A DNA stretch of 64,000 bases, from NCBI GenBank assembly GCA_964595575.1, contig CAZQRA010000007.1, positions 22,010 to 86,009 on the forward strand, read 5' to 3'. The notes beneath the pieces were generated by a model, which made no database searches, was not told the DNA's origin, and was given only the letters and a program-made list of their open reading frames with translations. Positions 23,424 through 30,744 of the stretch are shown piece by piece (within the stretch, counting starts at the first letter, position 1; the number at the start of each line of letters is the position of its first letter). The position numbers and the translations under genes were made by a program. Source of the DNA: PALSA-612 sp964595575. Its GTDB lineage: Bacteria > Actinomycetota > Thermoleophilia > Gaiellales > Gaiellaceae.

Positions 23424-23855
23424 CTACGCCGTGGGCACGGGCTCAGCGAGAAGCCCAAGCTGGGTGAGGATCTGCACCTGGTCGAAGTACAGGTGCTCCT
23501 CGACGATCTTGCCCCCGCGGACGCAGAACGCCTCGCAGCCGCGGCCGCTGAGCGTGCGACCGGTGGGCGGGATCTCGCCCGCCGGACCTGCCAGCGGATG
23601 GCGGTGCGTCCCCTCGAAGGTGAACCTGGTGACAACCCACTCCCCCTCGGCCACGGTGTCGTGGATGGTGAGCCGGGCGTCGGGGAAGGCGCGAAGCCAG
23701 GCCATGGCGTAACCGATAGCGGCCTCCCTTCCCTCCAGGTGGACGCCGGGAGCCTCGAAGACGACGTCGGGGGAGTAGTGGGCCCGCATGGCCGCCTCGT
23801 CGTGGGCGTTGAAGGCCTCGGTGGCGGCGGACACGGTCTCGCGCGGCTCTGCCAT
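23424..23855 (-). CDS. SnoaL-like / ester cyclase family protein
   Basis: A 143-residue cone-shaped alpha+beta barrel of the NTF2/SnoaL-like superfamily. The N terminus (AATEAFNAHDEAAMRAHYSP) and the VHLEGREAAIGYAMAWLRAFPD segment are typical, and the core DxxxxGxW appears as DTVAEGEWVVTRF. Members range from polyketide cyclases to steroid isomerase-like proteins and often have no known substrate, so no reaction is assigned. The start was set at the inner ATG, which has AGGAGG 7 nt upstream. It is oriented opposite to its neighbours and looks like an insertion into the usual pnp-M16 order. Confidence 0.8.
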   Translation of the reverse strand: MAEPRETVSAATEAFNAHDEAAMRAHYSPDVVFEAPGVHLEGREAAIGYAMAWLRAFPDARLTIHDTVAEGEWVVTRFTFEGTHRHPLAGPAGEIPPTGRTLSGRGCEAFCVRGGKIVEEHLYFDQVQILTQLGLLAEPVPTA

Positions 23856-23937
23856 GGTGGTCCTCCTTGGGTTGCCGGCTCGAGCCGGATGAGCCACAGT
23901 AGCAGAGGCCCGCGGTCCGGGCGGAACGGGAGCCGGC

Positions 23938-23943
23938 TACGAT
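23938..23943 (+). promoter_or_regulatory. -10 box of the M16 protease gene (leaderless type)
   Basis: TACGAT ends 6 nt before GTG 23950; the six intervening bases are all C, so no Shine-Dalgarno is possible. Confidence 0.5.
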
Positions 23944-23949
23944 CCCCCC

Positions 23950-25242
23950 GTGCAGGAGTACGTCCTCTCCGAGCTCGACTCGGGCGAGCGGGTGGTCAGC
24001 GAGCGGGTAACCAGCGTCCGCTCGGTCGCCCTCGGCTTCTGGATCGGCGTCGGCTCCCGGGACGAGCCCGATGCCAAGGCCGGGGTCACCCACTTCATCG
24101 AGCACCTGCTGTTCAAAGGCAGCCGCTCCTACTCGGCCCAGGAGATCGCCGAGATCTTCGACGCCCTGGGCGGCGAGCTCAACGCCGCCACCTCGCGGGA
24201 GAGCACCGTCGTCTATGCCCGGGTTCCCGACCGCCACCTGGAGACCTCCCTGGACGTGATGGCGGACATGGTGCTCGTGCCCACCTTCGCCGACGTGGAC
24301 GCGGAGCGGGAGGTGGTGCTGGAGGAGATCGCCCTGGTCGAGGACACGCCCCAGGACCTCGTGCACGACCTCCTGGCCGAGGCCGTGTTCGCCGGCCACC
24401 CCCTGGGCCGGCCGGTGATCGGCCGAGCCGAGGTCATCTCCACCATCTCCCGGGAGGCGCTCGCCACCTACCACAGGCAGATGTACGTGCCGGGCAACAT
24501 CGTCCTCGCCGCCGCCGGCAACCTCGACCACGACCGCCTCCTCGCCCTGGCGGAGCAGGCAGCGACCCGCCGCCCCGAGCCCCCCGACGGCCGCGCGTAC
24601 GTGCGGCGGCCGCTCGTCCGCGAGCCCAGCCCGGGCCTCCGCTTCCAGCAGAAGGACACCGAGCAGTACCACATCTGCCTGGGGGCGGTGGGGATCTCCC
24701 GCAACGACCGGCGCCGGTTCGCCGCCTCCCTGCTCGACGCCATCCTGGGAGGCTCGGCGTCGTCGCGGCTCTTCCAGGAGATCAGGGAGAAGCGGGGCAT
24801 GGCCTACTCGGTGTACACGTTCGCCTCCCAGTACACGGATACCGGCCTCATCGGCGTCTACCTGGGCACGCGGGAGGAGAACGTCAGGCCCTGCCTCGAG
24901 ATCGTGTCGGGCGAGATCGCGGACATCGCCGACGGCAACGTGCGTCCTGCCGAGCTCGAGCGGGCCAAGGAGAGCTTGAAGGGCCGCCTCGTCCTCTCCA
25001 TGGAGTCGACGGCGAACCGGATGACCCGCCTGGGCAAGGCCCTGGTCACGGACTCCGAGCTTCTCGGTCTCGATCGGCTCATGGCCGAGATCGACGCGGT
25101 CGAAGCTGCGCAGGTGTCCGAGCTGGCCGGCGTGTTGTTGGCCCCCGAGCGCCTGTCGGCGGCCGGCATCGGGCCCAGCGAGGAGCGCTTCCGGGGGGCT
25201 GTCGAGCGCGTCCACCCGGGGCTGGCGGCGGCGGCCGCGTAG
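23950..25242 (+). CDS. M16 family zinc peptidase
   Basis: A 430-residue insulinase/processing-peptidase-like protein. The inverted zinc motif HFIEHLLF (HxxEH) is at about residue 47, with the downstream Glu region EREVVLEEIALVEDTP. The C-terminal half is the non-catalytic M16 domain. It lies between pnp and dapB, as in mycobacteria (PepR). Its substrates are unknown. No signal peptide is visible, so it is probably cytoplasmic. Confidence 0.92.
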   Translation: MQEYVLSELDSGERVVSERVTSVRSVALGFWIGVGSRDEPDAKAGVTHFIEHLLFKGSRSYSAQEIAEIFDALGGELNAATSRESTVVYARVPDRHLETSLDVMADMVLVPTFADVDAEREVVLEEIALVEDTPQDLVHDLLAEAVFAGHPLGRPVIGRAEVISTISREALATYHRQMYVPGNIVLAAAGNLDHDRLLALAEQAATRRPEPPDGRAYVRRPLVREPSPGLRFQQKDTEQYHICLGAVGISRNDRRRFAASLLDAILGGSASSRLFQEIREKRGMAYSVYTFASQYTDTGLIGVYLGTREENVRPCLEIVSGEIADIADGNVRPAELERAKESLKGRLVLSMESTANRMTRLGKALVTDSELLGLDRLMAEIDAVEAAQVSELAGVLLAPERLSAAGIGPSEERFRGAVERVHPGLAAAAA

Positions 25243-25268
25243 GCCCGGCGCTGTAGCCTTCCTCCCCG

Positions 25269-25886
25269 ATGAAGGTGCTCGTGAACGGCCGTCGGGGCAA
25301 GGTGGGCTCGGTGCTATCGCCGGCGTTGGAGGCGGCCGGGCACGAGCTGGTCGAGGAGCTGGAGGCGGCGGAGGTGGTAGTGGACTTCACCACCCCCACG
25401 GCGGTGGTCGGGAACGTCGAGCGAGCCCTCGAGGCCGGCGTCCCCTGCGTGGTCGGCACGAGCGGGTGGGAGGGAGAGCGCGCGCGCGTCGACGCGGCGG
25501 CCCGGAGGCGCGGCCTACCCGTGTTCTACGCCCCCAACTTCGCCATCGGCGCCGTCCTCATGGTGCGGTTCGCGGCCGAGGCGGTCCGCCACCTGCCCCG
25601 GGCGGCCATCGTCGAGCTCCACCACGAGACGAAGCTGGACGCCCCTTCGGGCACGGCCAAGGCGACGGCAGCTGCCATGGGCGGGGAGATCCCCATCCAC
25701 TCCGTGCGCCTCCCCGGCCTCGTCGCCCACCAGGAGGTCCTCCTGGGGGGGCCGGGGCAGCTCCTCACCATCCGCCACGACGCCTTCTCGCGGGAGGCGT
25801 ACGTCCCCGGCGTGCTCCTCGCCTTGGAGCGGGTGCGTGACCTCCCTCCGGGGCTAACGGTGGGCCTCGAGCGCCTGCTCGGGTGA
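25269..25886 (+). CDS. dapB: 4-hydroxy-tetrahydrodipicolinate reductase, unusually short
   Basis: A 205-residue DapB for the diaminopimelate/lysine pathway. It keeps the dinucleotide start (VLVNGRRGKVGSVL), VVDFTTPTAV, GTSGW and the catalytic block ELHHETKLDAPSGTAKATA. It is about 40-60 residues shorter than usual: the stretch between the first beta-alpha unit and VVDFT, which normally carries the NAD(P)-selecting residue, is almost absent. The last 33 bp overlap the end of the minus-strand transporter gene. A -10-like TAGCCT sits 9 nt before the ATG. Confidence 0.9.
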   Translation: MKVLVNGRRGKVGSVLSPALEAAGHELVEELEAAEVVVDFTTPTAVVGNVERALEAGVPCVVGTSGWEGERARVDAAARRRGLPVFYAPNFAIGAVLMVRFAAEAVRHLPRAAIVELHHETKLDAPSGTAKATAAAMGGEIPIHSVRLPGLVAHQEVLLGGPGQLLTIRHDAFSREAYVPGVLLALERVRDLPPGLTVGLERLLG

Positions 25887-27638
25887 CGGGCGCGAGGAGG
25901 GCGGCGCCGGCGGCCTGGGCCTGGTCGCGGCCGCGGGCGCGGCCAGCGCCACTAGACCCGCCCAGCCCACGAGACCTCCGGCCACCGCCACCACCGCTCC
26001 TGCCGACAAGGCCTCGTTGACCAGGGGCGCGGCGGCGATGGCGGCCATCATGGTCGTCGTCATGGCCGTGGCCGCCAGGCCGAAGACCGCTCCGTAGCGC
26101 GCTGGGTCGGCCTCGCGCTGGACGGCGGTCTCGAAGAGGGTGTCGGTGGTGCCGTCGACGAGCCCGATCCCTGCCAGGAGGAGGAGGGCGGTGGGCGGGC
26201 TCTCGGTCAGGCCGAGGAGGAGGAGGAGCGCAGCCATGAGCACGAGCCCCACCCCGATCCAGCGCTCCGAGCCGACGCTGGCCACGGTCGTCCCCACCAG
26301 CGCTTGGCCTACGGCCAAGCCGGCAGCCAAGGCCGCCAGCGCGAAGCCGTACCCGCCCGGGCCGAAGCCGAGCTGCCCCTCGAAGAGCCGGGGCAGGGTG
26401 GCATTGGTGAGGCCGGTAGCGAGCGTGGCGGCCGCGAACGCGCCCACGAGCACGAGGAGCGGGCGCTGGCGGACGAGGTACCGGGCCGCGCTCTCGTCGG
26501 GCCGGCCGAGGCCCCTGCCCCTGCCCGGCGCCCCCTCTCGGCCGGGAAGGGAGGCAAAGAGCACCGTCGCCGCCAGGAACGTGGCCAGGTCGGCGAGGAG
26601 GGCCGAGAGCGGGCCCAGGGCCTCGAGGGCGATGCCCGCCCCCAGCGCCCCCAGAGCCATGGAGGCGTCCTTGGCGATGCCGATGCCTGCGTTGGCGGCG
26701 GCCAGCTCGCAGGAGGGGAGGAGGGCGGGCACGAGGGCGGGGACGGCGGCGTTGGAGAGGGCGGCCAGGCCCCCGGCCAGGGCGATGGCAGCGTAGACGA
26801 GCGATGGAGCAGGGAGGAGGACGCCGGCGATGGCGACGCCGATCGACAGGCCCCGCCCCAGCTCCACCGCCACCAGAAGCCGGGTCTTCGACACTCGGTC
26901 GACGACCACGGCGGCAAGCCCCCCTCCCAGGATGGGGGGAGCCAGCCTGGCGAGGAGAAGCCCTGCCGAGGCGGCGGTGGAGCCTGTCTCGTGGAACATC
27001 CAGCCCACGAGGGCGGCCAGGGTGAGCCACGAGCCTAGGTGGGAGACGAGCTTGGCGGCGGCCAGGCGGCGGTAGCAGGGACGGCCCAGGGGACGGGCCA
27101 GTCGGCCAAGCTGGATGGGCGGCTCCGACGCCGGGGGCCGAGCCACGAGCACGACCAGGGCGATCGCCCCCAGCCCGATGAGGAGGTCGCCCAGGGAGAA
27201 GGTGTTGGCCAGGGGAACCTGGCGGGGCAGGGCGAACACGTCTCCCAGGAACCACAGGCGGTCGGCCTCCGCCGACACGTTCCCGCCCGGGTCGATACCG
27301 GCAGCGCGGGCGGCGGTGGGGGAGAGGGGCATGCGGCCGCCGTTGGCGGCGATGGCGATGGCGTTGAGGAGCAGCCCGGCGAAGACGAGGAGGAAGGGCC
27401 GGGTGCGGAGGTTGGCCAGGGCGAAGAGGAGGAGGAGGGCATAGCTCCAGAGGTGGAGCTGCGCCCGCGCGCCCTCCCCGAGGCCGGCTCCCAAGCGGGA
27501 GAAGATGGCGATCTGCGCTCCCAGGGCGACGAGGACGAGCCAGCCGTGGCGGACGGGAAGGGATCGTAGACGGCTGACGCGGCCGCCGAGGACGACGGCG
27601 AGAACGAGCCCTAGGGCCAGGCTGGGCAGGAGAAACAC
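25854..27638 (-). CDS. DUF5317-MFS fusion membrane protein
   Basis: A 594-residue polytopic protein. Residues 1 to about 170 resemble DUF5317, a membrane domain with the signature NGGRMPLSPTAARAAG. From about 180 onward it is a 12-helix MFS permease of the EntS/MFS_3 type (GWMFHETGSTAASAGLLLAR; the loop 2-3 motif VVVDRVSKTRLL). The fusion suggests that the DUF5317 domain modulates or assists transport; the substrate is unknown. The GTG start lies 1 nt after the stop of the HD-GYP gene, behind AAGGAGG, so the two are co-translated. Its 3' end overlaps dapB antisense. Confidence 0.82.
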   Translation of the reverse strand: MFLLPSLALGLVLAVVLGGRVSRLRSLPVRHGWLVLVALGAQIAIFSRLGAGLGEGARAQLHLWSYALLLLFALANLRTRPFLLVFAGLLLNAIAIAANGGRMPLSPTAARAAGIDPGGNVSAEADRLWFLGDVFALPRQVPLANTFSLGDLLIGLGAIALVVLVARPPASEPPIQLGRLARPLGRPCYRRLAAAKLVSHLGSWLTLAALVGWMFHETGSTAASAGLLLARLAPPILGGGLAAVVVDRVSKTRLLVAVELGRGLSIGVAIAGVLLPAPSLVYAAIALAGGLAALSNAAVPALVPALLPSCELAAANAGIGIAKDASMALGALGAGIALEALGPLSALLADLATFLAATVLFASLPGREGAPGRGRGLGRPDESAARYLVRQRPLLVLVGAFAAATLATGLTNATLPRLFEGQLGFGPGGYGFALAALAAGLAVGQALVGTTVASVGSERWIGVGLVLMAALLLLLGLTESPPTALLLLAGIGLVDGTTDTLFETAVQREADPARYGAVFGLAATAMTTTMMAAIAAAPLVNEALSAGAVVAVAGGLVGWAGLVALAAPAAATRPRPPAPPSSRPSPEQALEAHR

Positions 27639-27639
27639 G

Positions 27640-29592
27640 CTAGGTCCCTCCTTGCACAGCCGTGAGGACGCGGCCCGATCCCGACCGGGCGGCCGGTCGC
27701 GCCCTCGCTAGGCGAGGGACGGGGACGCCGGCGCAGCCGCGGAGCGCGATTTCCACCCGGCTGGGAACACGGCCCCCGAAGGCGAGGACGAGGAAGCCGC
27801 TTGTGCCCTCCTCGCCGGGGCTGCGGAGAGGAAGGGCCACGTACGTTCCTTCGCGGCCTACCTCCGTCCCTGAGCAGACGAGCAGGTCGTGGGGGAGCTC
27901 GGCGTCCCGCACCAGCCAGCTCGTGAGGGCGGTCTGGGTGGGGCGGGCTGCTCGCCAGCCCCACTCGCCGAGGAGCGCTCCCTCCAGGCTCCGCTCGTCC
28001 CAGCGGACGATGCCGGCCCAGCGGAGCCCGGGCCTGCGAGGAAGGGACGAGGCGACCCGCTCGATGCTCGTCCCCAGGTCGGTGCCCTCCTCGAGAGCCG
28101 CCCGCAGCCGGCGGCCCAGGCGCCCTCCCCGCCAGGTGTCTGCCCGCAGGGCCAGGGCAGCTGTCGAGGCAGCTCCCAGGAGGACGAGGCCGGGGACTTC
28201 CTGCCCCAGCCCGACGAGGAGGAGGCCAGCCACCCCGCCGGCCACCGTCAACCCCCCGCGGAGGCGGAGACGGAGGGCCTCGGGCCTCAGCCGGCCGCTC
28301 GAGCGCCGCAGGGCGCGGCGAAGGCTCCGACGCTCGGCCGCCGACAGCGCCCGCTCGAGGCGGTGGCCGCGGCGGATGGCAACGAACGCCCGGGCGACCA
28401 GGGGATGGAACTGGGATCCTGCCTGGCGCTCGATCTCGGCCAGGGCCTCCTCGGTCGACAGGGCCGGCCGGTAGGCGCGGTGGGAGGTCATGGCGTCGAA
28501 CGTGTCGGCCACGGTCAAAAGGTGAGCCGACAGCGGCAGGTCGTCGGCCCCCACGCCGTAGTAGCCTCGACCGTCGAGCCGCTCGTGGTGGTACTCCACG
28601 GCCCGCGCCTCCTCGGCCACGAGGGTGAAGTGGCGGAGGAGGCGGGCCGACAGGCGAGGGTGCCGGCGAACCGTCTCCCACTCCTCGGGGTCGAGGGCCC
28701 CGGGCTTGACGAGAATGGAGGTGTCGACCGCGATCTTGCCCAGGTCGTGGAGCCTCCCTGCCCAGGCTAGGCGGGAGACGTGGGGCGACGACAGGCCGAG
28801 CCCTTCCGCCAGCTGGCGCACGTAGTCCCCCACCCGCTGGGAGTGACGGAAGGTCGACGGGTCGCGCTCGTCGACGACGTTGGCCAGGGCCTCCAGCGCC
28901 CGGGCCGTCTCCCCATGGAGCATGGCCAGGCGAGCGAGGGCCTGGTAGGCGACCACGAGGAGGGGGACGAGGGCCAGAGCGTCCCAGGGGTTCCGCTCAG
29001 CGAGGAGGGCAAGACAGGTGCCGATCGCTCCCTCGGCCAGGGACGTAGCCGGCCGGACGGCCGAGCTCAGGACCGCTCTCGGCGAGAGCCCGGAGTGGAG
29101 GGAGATGACCAAGCTCACCAGCCCGACGTTCACGGTGGCGTAGCTCGTCAGGAGGGCGAGGATGGGGAGGAGGTCGCGAGGGAGGCTGACCGAGCCTGCG
29201 GTCCCCCCCAGGGCCTCGAAGGCGAGCCCCCCGGCCAAGGTGGCCAGGGCAAAGACGGAGGCGTTGAAGCCGATCTTGCGCCAGGCCGAGCCCCGCACCG
29301 TGTCCGCGAAGAGGACGCCGATCCCGGCGAGGAGGGCCGCCGCCCAGGGCCCCACGAGGAGCGCCGCTCCCATGTGGATGCCGGAGGAGAAGCTGAAGTT
29401 GCCGCTCGGGGGGTCGAGCGAGCGGGCCGGGGGCGAGACCTCGAACAGCTCGGCGGCGACCACCGCCGCGGCCAGCAGGGCGAGCGTGGACGGGGGCAGC
29501 GCCGCCGCCTGAAGGCCGGCCGCCGCCCCCGCGGCCAAGCCGGCGGCCAGCGTCAGGCCGACGAGCGCAGGCGCAGCTCTTCCTGCTCCCAT
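27640..29592 (-). CDS. Membrane HD-GYP domain protein with a variant GYY motif
   Basis: A 650-residue protein. Residues 1-225 hold about seven or eight hydrophobic helices (a MASE-like sensor). An HD-GYP domain follows, with the metal ligands FRHSQRV, RLHDLGKI, RRHP and VEYHHERLDGRGYYGVG. The C-terminal 220 residues have two more hydrophobic helices and a GAF-like region. HD-GYP domains hydrolyse c-di-GMP; here the GYP signature reads GYY, with the metal-binding residues kept, so activity is uncertain but possible. It is translationally coupled to the DUF5317-MFS gene, suggesting a joint role. Confidence 0.85.
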   Translation of the reverse strand: MGAGRAAPALVGLTLAAGLAAGAAAGLQAAALPPSTLALLAAAVVAAELFEVSPPARSLDPPSGNFSFSSGIHMGAALLVGPWAAALLAGIGVLFADTVRGSAWRKIGFNASVFALATLAGGLAFEALGGTAGSVSLPRDLLPILALLTSYATVNVGLVSLVISLHSGLSPRAVLSSAVRPATSLAEGAIGTCLALLAERNPWDALALVPLLVVAYQALARLAMLHGETARALEALANVVDERDPSTFRHSQRVGDYVRQLAEGLGLSSPHVSRLAWAGRLHDLGKIAVDTSILVKPGALDPEEWETVRRHPRLSARLLRHFTLVAEEARAVEYHHERLDGRGYYGVGADDLPLSAHLLTVADTFDAMTSHRAYRPALSTEEALAEIERQAGSQFHPLVARAFVAIRRGHRLERALSAAERRSLRRALRRSSGRLRPEALRLRLRGGLTVAGGVAGLLLVGLGQEVPGLVLLGAASTAALALRADTWRGGRLGRRLRAALEEGTDLGTSIERVASSLPRRPGLRWAGIVRWDERSLEGALLGEWGWRAARPTQTALTSWLVRDAELPHDLLVCSGTEVGREGTYVALPLRSPGEEGTSGFLVLAFGGRVPSRVEIALRGCAGVPVPRLARARPAARSGSGRVLTAVQGGT

Positions 29593-29644
29593 GCCCCCGG
29601 AGTCGGCTCGACCCCTCGAGCGCTTTAGCCTTCGAGAAGGAGCC

Positions 29645-29725
29645 CTAGTTCCACTTGTTGCCGGCGCCGGCCGCCAGCAAGAGCGCGGCCAGGAGCGTCA
29701 GGCGGTAGATCCAAGCCTTGGTCAT
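29645..29725 (-). CDS. 26-residue single-pass membrane microprotein
   Basis: ATG 29725 to TAG 29645 on the minus strand. The peptide begins MTKAWIYRLTLLAALLLAAG and ends AGNKWN: a short basic N terminus, a hydrophobic helix of about 14 residues and a polar tail. AGGAAGGA lies about 6 nt upstream as a good ribosome binding site. It is the first open frame in the divergent transcript leading to the HD-GYP and MFS genes, 52 nt before them. I know no named family; small membrane proteins often modulate a larger membrane partner, which here would be one of those two. Confidence 0.55.
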   Translation of the reverse strand: MTKAWIYRLTLLAALLLAAGAGNKWN

Positions 29726-29748
29726 CGTCCGTCCTTCCTGTCGAGGGA

Positions 29749-29765
29749 GGCCGCGGAGCGCGGCC
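29749..29765. repeat. G/C hairpin in the divergent region before dapA
   Basis: GGCCGCG (29749-29755) pairs with CGCGGCC (29759-29765), 7 bp and a 3-nt loop. It lies in the leader of the minus-strand microprotein mRNA, upstream of its ribosome binding site. Confidence 0.45.
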
Positions 29766-29819
29766 GGGACGATTCTCAGGTTGGGCGGCCCCCTCCTCGA
29801 TAGCAATCCCCCGAACGAG

Positions 29820-29825
29820 TACAAT
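29820..29825 (+). promoter_or_regulatory. -10 box of dapA (leaderless type)
   Basis: TACAAT, a near-consensus -10, ends 6 nt before GTG 29832 with no Shine-Dalgarno. Confidence 0.55.
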
Positions 29826-29831
29826 CGCCCC

Positions 29832-30716
29832 GTGCTCGGCGAGGTGCTCACCGCGATCGTGACGCCCTTCCGCGAGGACGGATCGATCGACTTCCACCGC
29901 TTCGCCACCCTCGCCCACTACCTGGTCGACCACGGCTCTGACGGCATCGTCGTGGCCGGGACCACGGGGGAGTCGCCGACCCTGTCCGAGGACGAGCGCC
30001 TGGAGCTCTTCCGGGTGGCGGTGGGGGCGGTGGGCGACAGGGCCACCGTCATCGCCGGCACCGGCACCTACTCCACCGCCGACTCGGCGCGCCTGACCGA
30101 GAAGGCGCACCACCTGGGCGTGGACGGCTTCCTCGTCGTCACCCCCTACTACAACAAGCCTCCCCAGCGGGGTATCGTCGAGCACTTCCGGGCCGTGGCC
30201 GCGGCCAGCGACAGGCCCATCATCGTCTACAACATCCCCGGGCGGGTGGTGGTGAACATCGAGCCCGCCACCATGGCCAAGCTGGCCGAGATCCCCACGG
30301 TGCGGGCGGTGAAGCAGGCCTACGACGACCTCGCTCAAGCCCGCTTCATCGTCGAGGAGACCGGCCTCGACCTCTACGCCGGCGACGACAACCTCGTCTT
30401 CCCCTTCCTCGAGGTGGGCGGCCTGGGAGGCGTGTGCGTGCATACCCACATCGTGGGGCCCCAGGTGAAGGAGATGGTGCGCCTCTACAAGGCGGGCGAT
30501 CGAGCGCAGGCTCGCCGCATCCACGAGCAGCTCCAGCCTGCGTACGACCTGCTCAAGGTGGTGGTCAACCCCATCGCCATCAAGGCGGCGCTCAACATGC
30601 TCGGCCACGAGGTCGGGGGCCTGCGCCTCCCCCTGGTGGAGGCCTTGCCCGAGGAGGCGGAGGCGATTCGCGGCTGCCTCGAGCGCCTGGGCGTGCTTGC
30701 CCCCGCCCGGGCCTGA
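29832..30716 (+). CDS. dapA: 4-hydroxy-tetrahydrodipicolinate synthase
   Basis: A 294-residue TIM-barrel lyase that condenses pyruvate with aspartate semialdehyde. The Schiff-base Lys is in RAVKQAYDDLAQA, the substrate Tyr in VYNIPGRVVVN, and GTTGESPTLSEDE and the GTGTYSTADS loop are conserved. It feeds DapB. In mycobacteria thyX sits between dapB and dapA; here that place is taken by the minus-strand MFS/HD-GYP pair. GTG 29832 was chosen on the -10 spacing. Confidence 0.95.
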   Translation: MLGEVLTAIVTPFREDGSIDFHRFATLAHYLVDHGSDGIVVAGTTGESPTLSEDERLELFRVAVGAVGDRATVIAGTGTYSTADSARLTEKAHHLGVDGFLVVTPYYNKPPQRGIVEHFRAVAAASDRPIIVYNIPGRVVVNIEPATMAKLAEIPTVRAVKQAYDDLAQARFIVEETGLDLYAGDDNLVFPFLEVGGLGGVCVHTHIVGPQVKEMVRLYKAGDRAQARRIHEQLQPAYDLLKVVVNPIAIKAALNMLGHEVGGLRLPLVEALPEEAEAIRGCLERLGVLAPARA

Positions 30717-30732
30717 CCGCGACCGTCAGGGC

Positions 30733-30738
30733 TACTAT
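30733..30738 (+). promoter_or_regulatory. -10 box of rnj (leaderless type)
   Basis: TACTAT ends 6 nt before GTG 30745. It shows that rnj can be transcribed apart from dapA. Confidence 0.5.
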
Positions 30739-30744
30739 CCAGGG

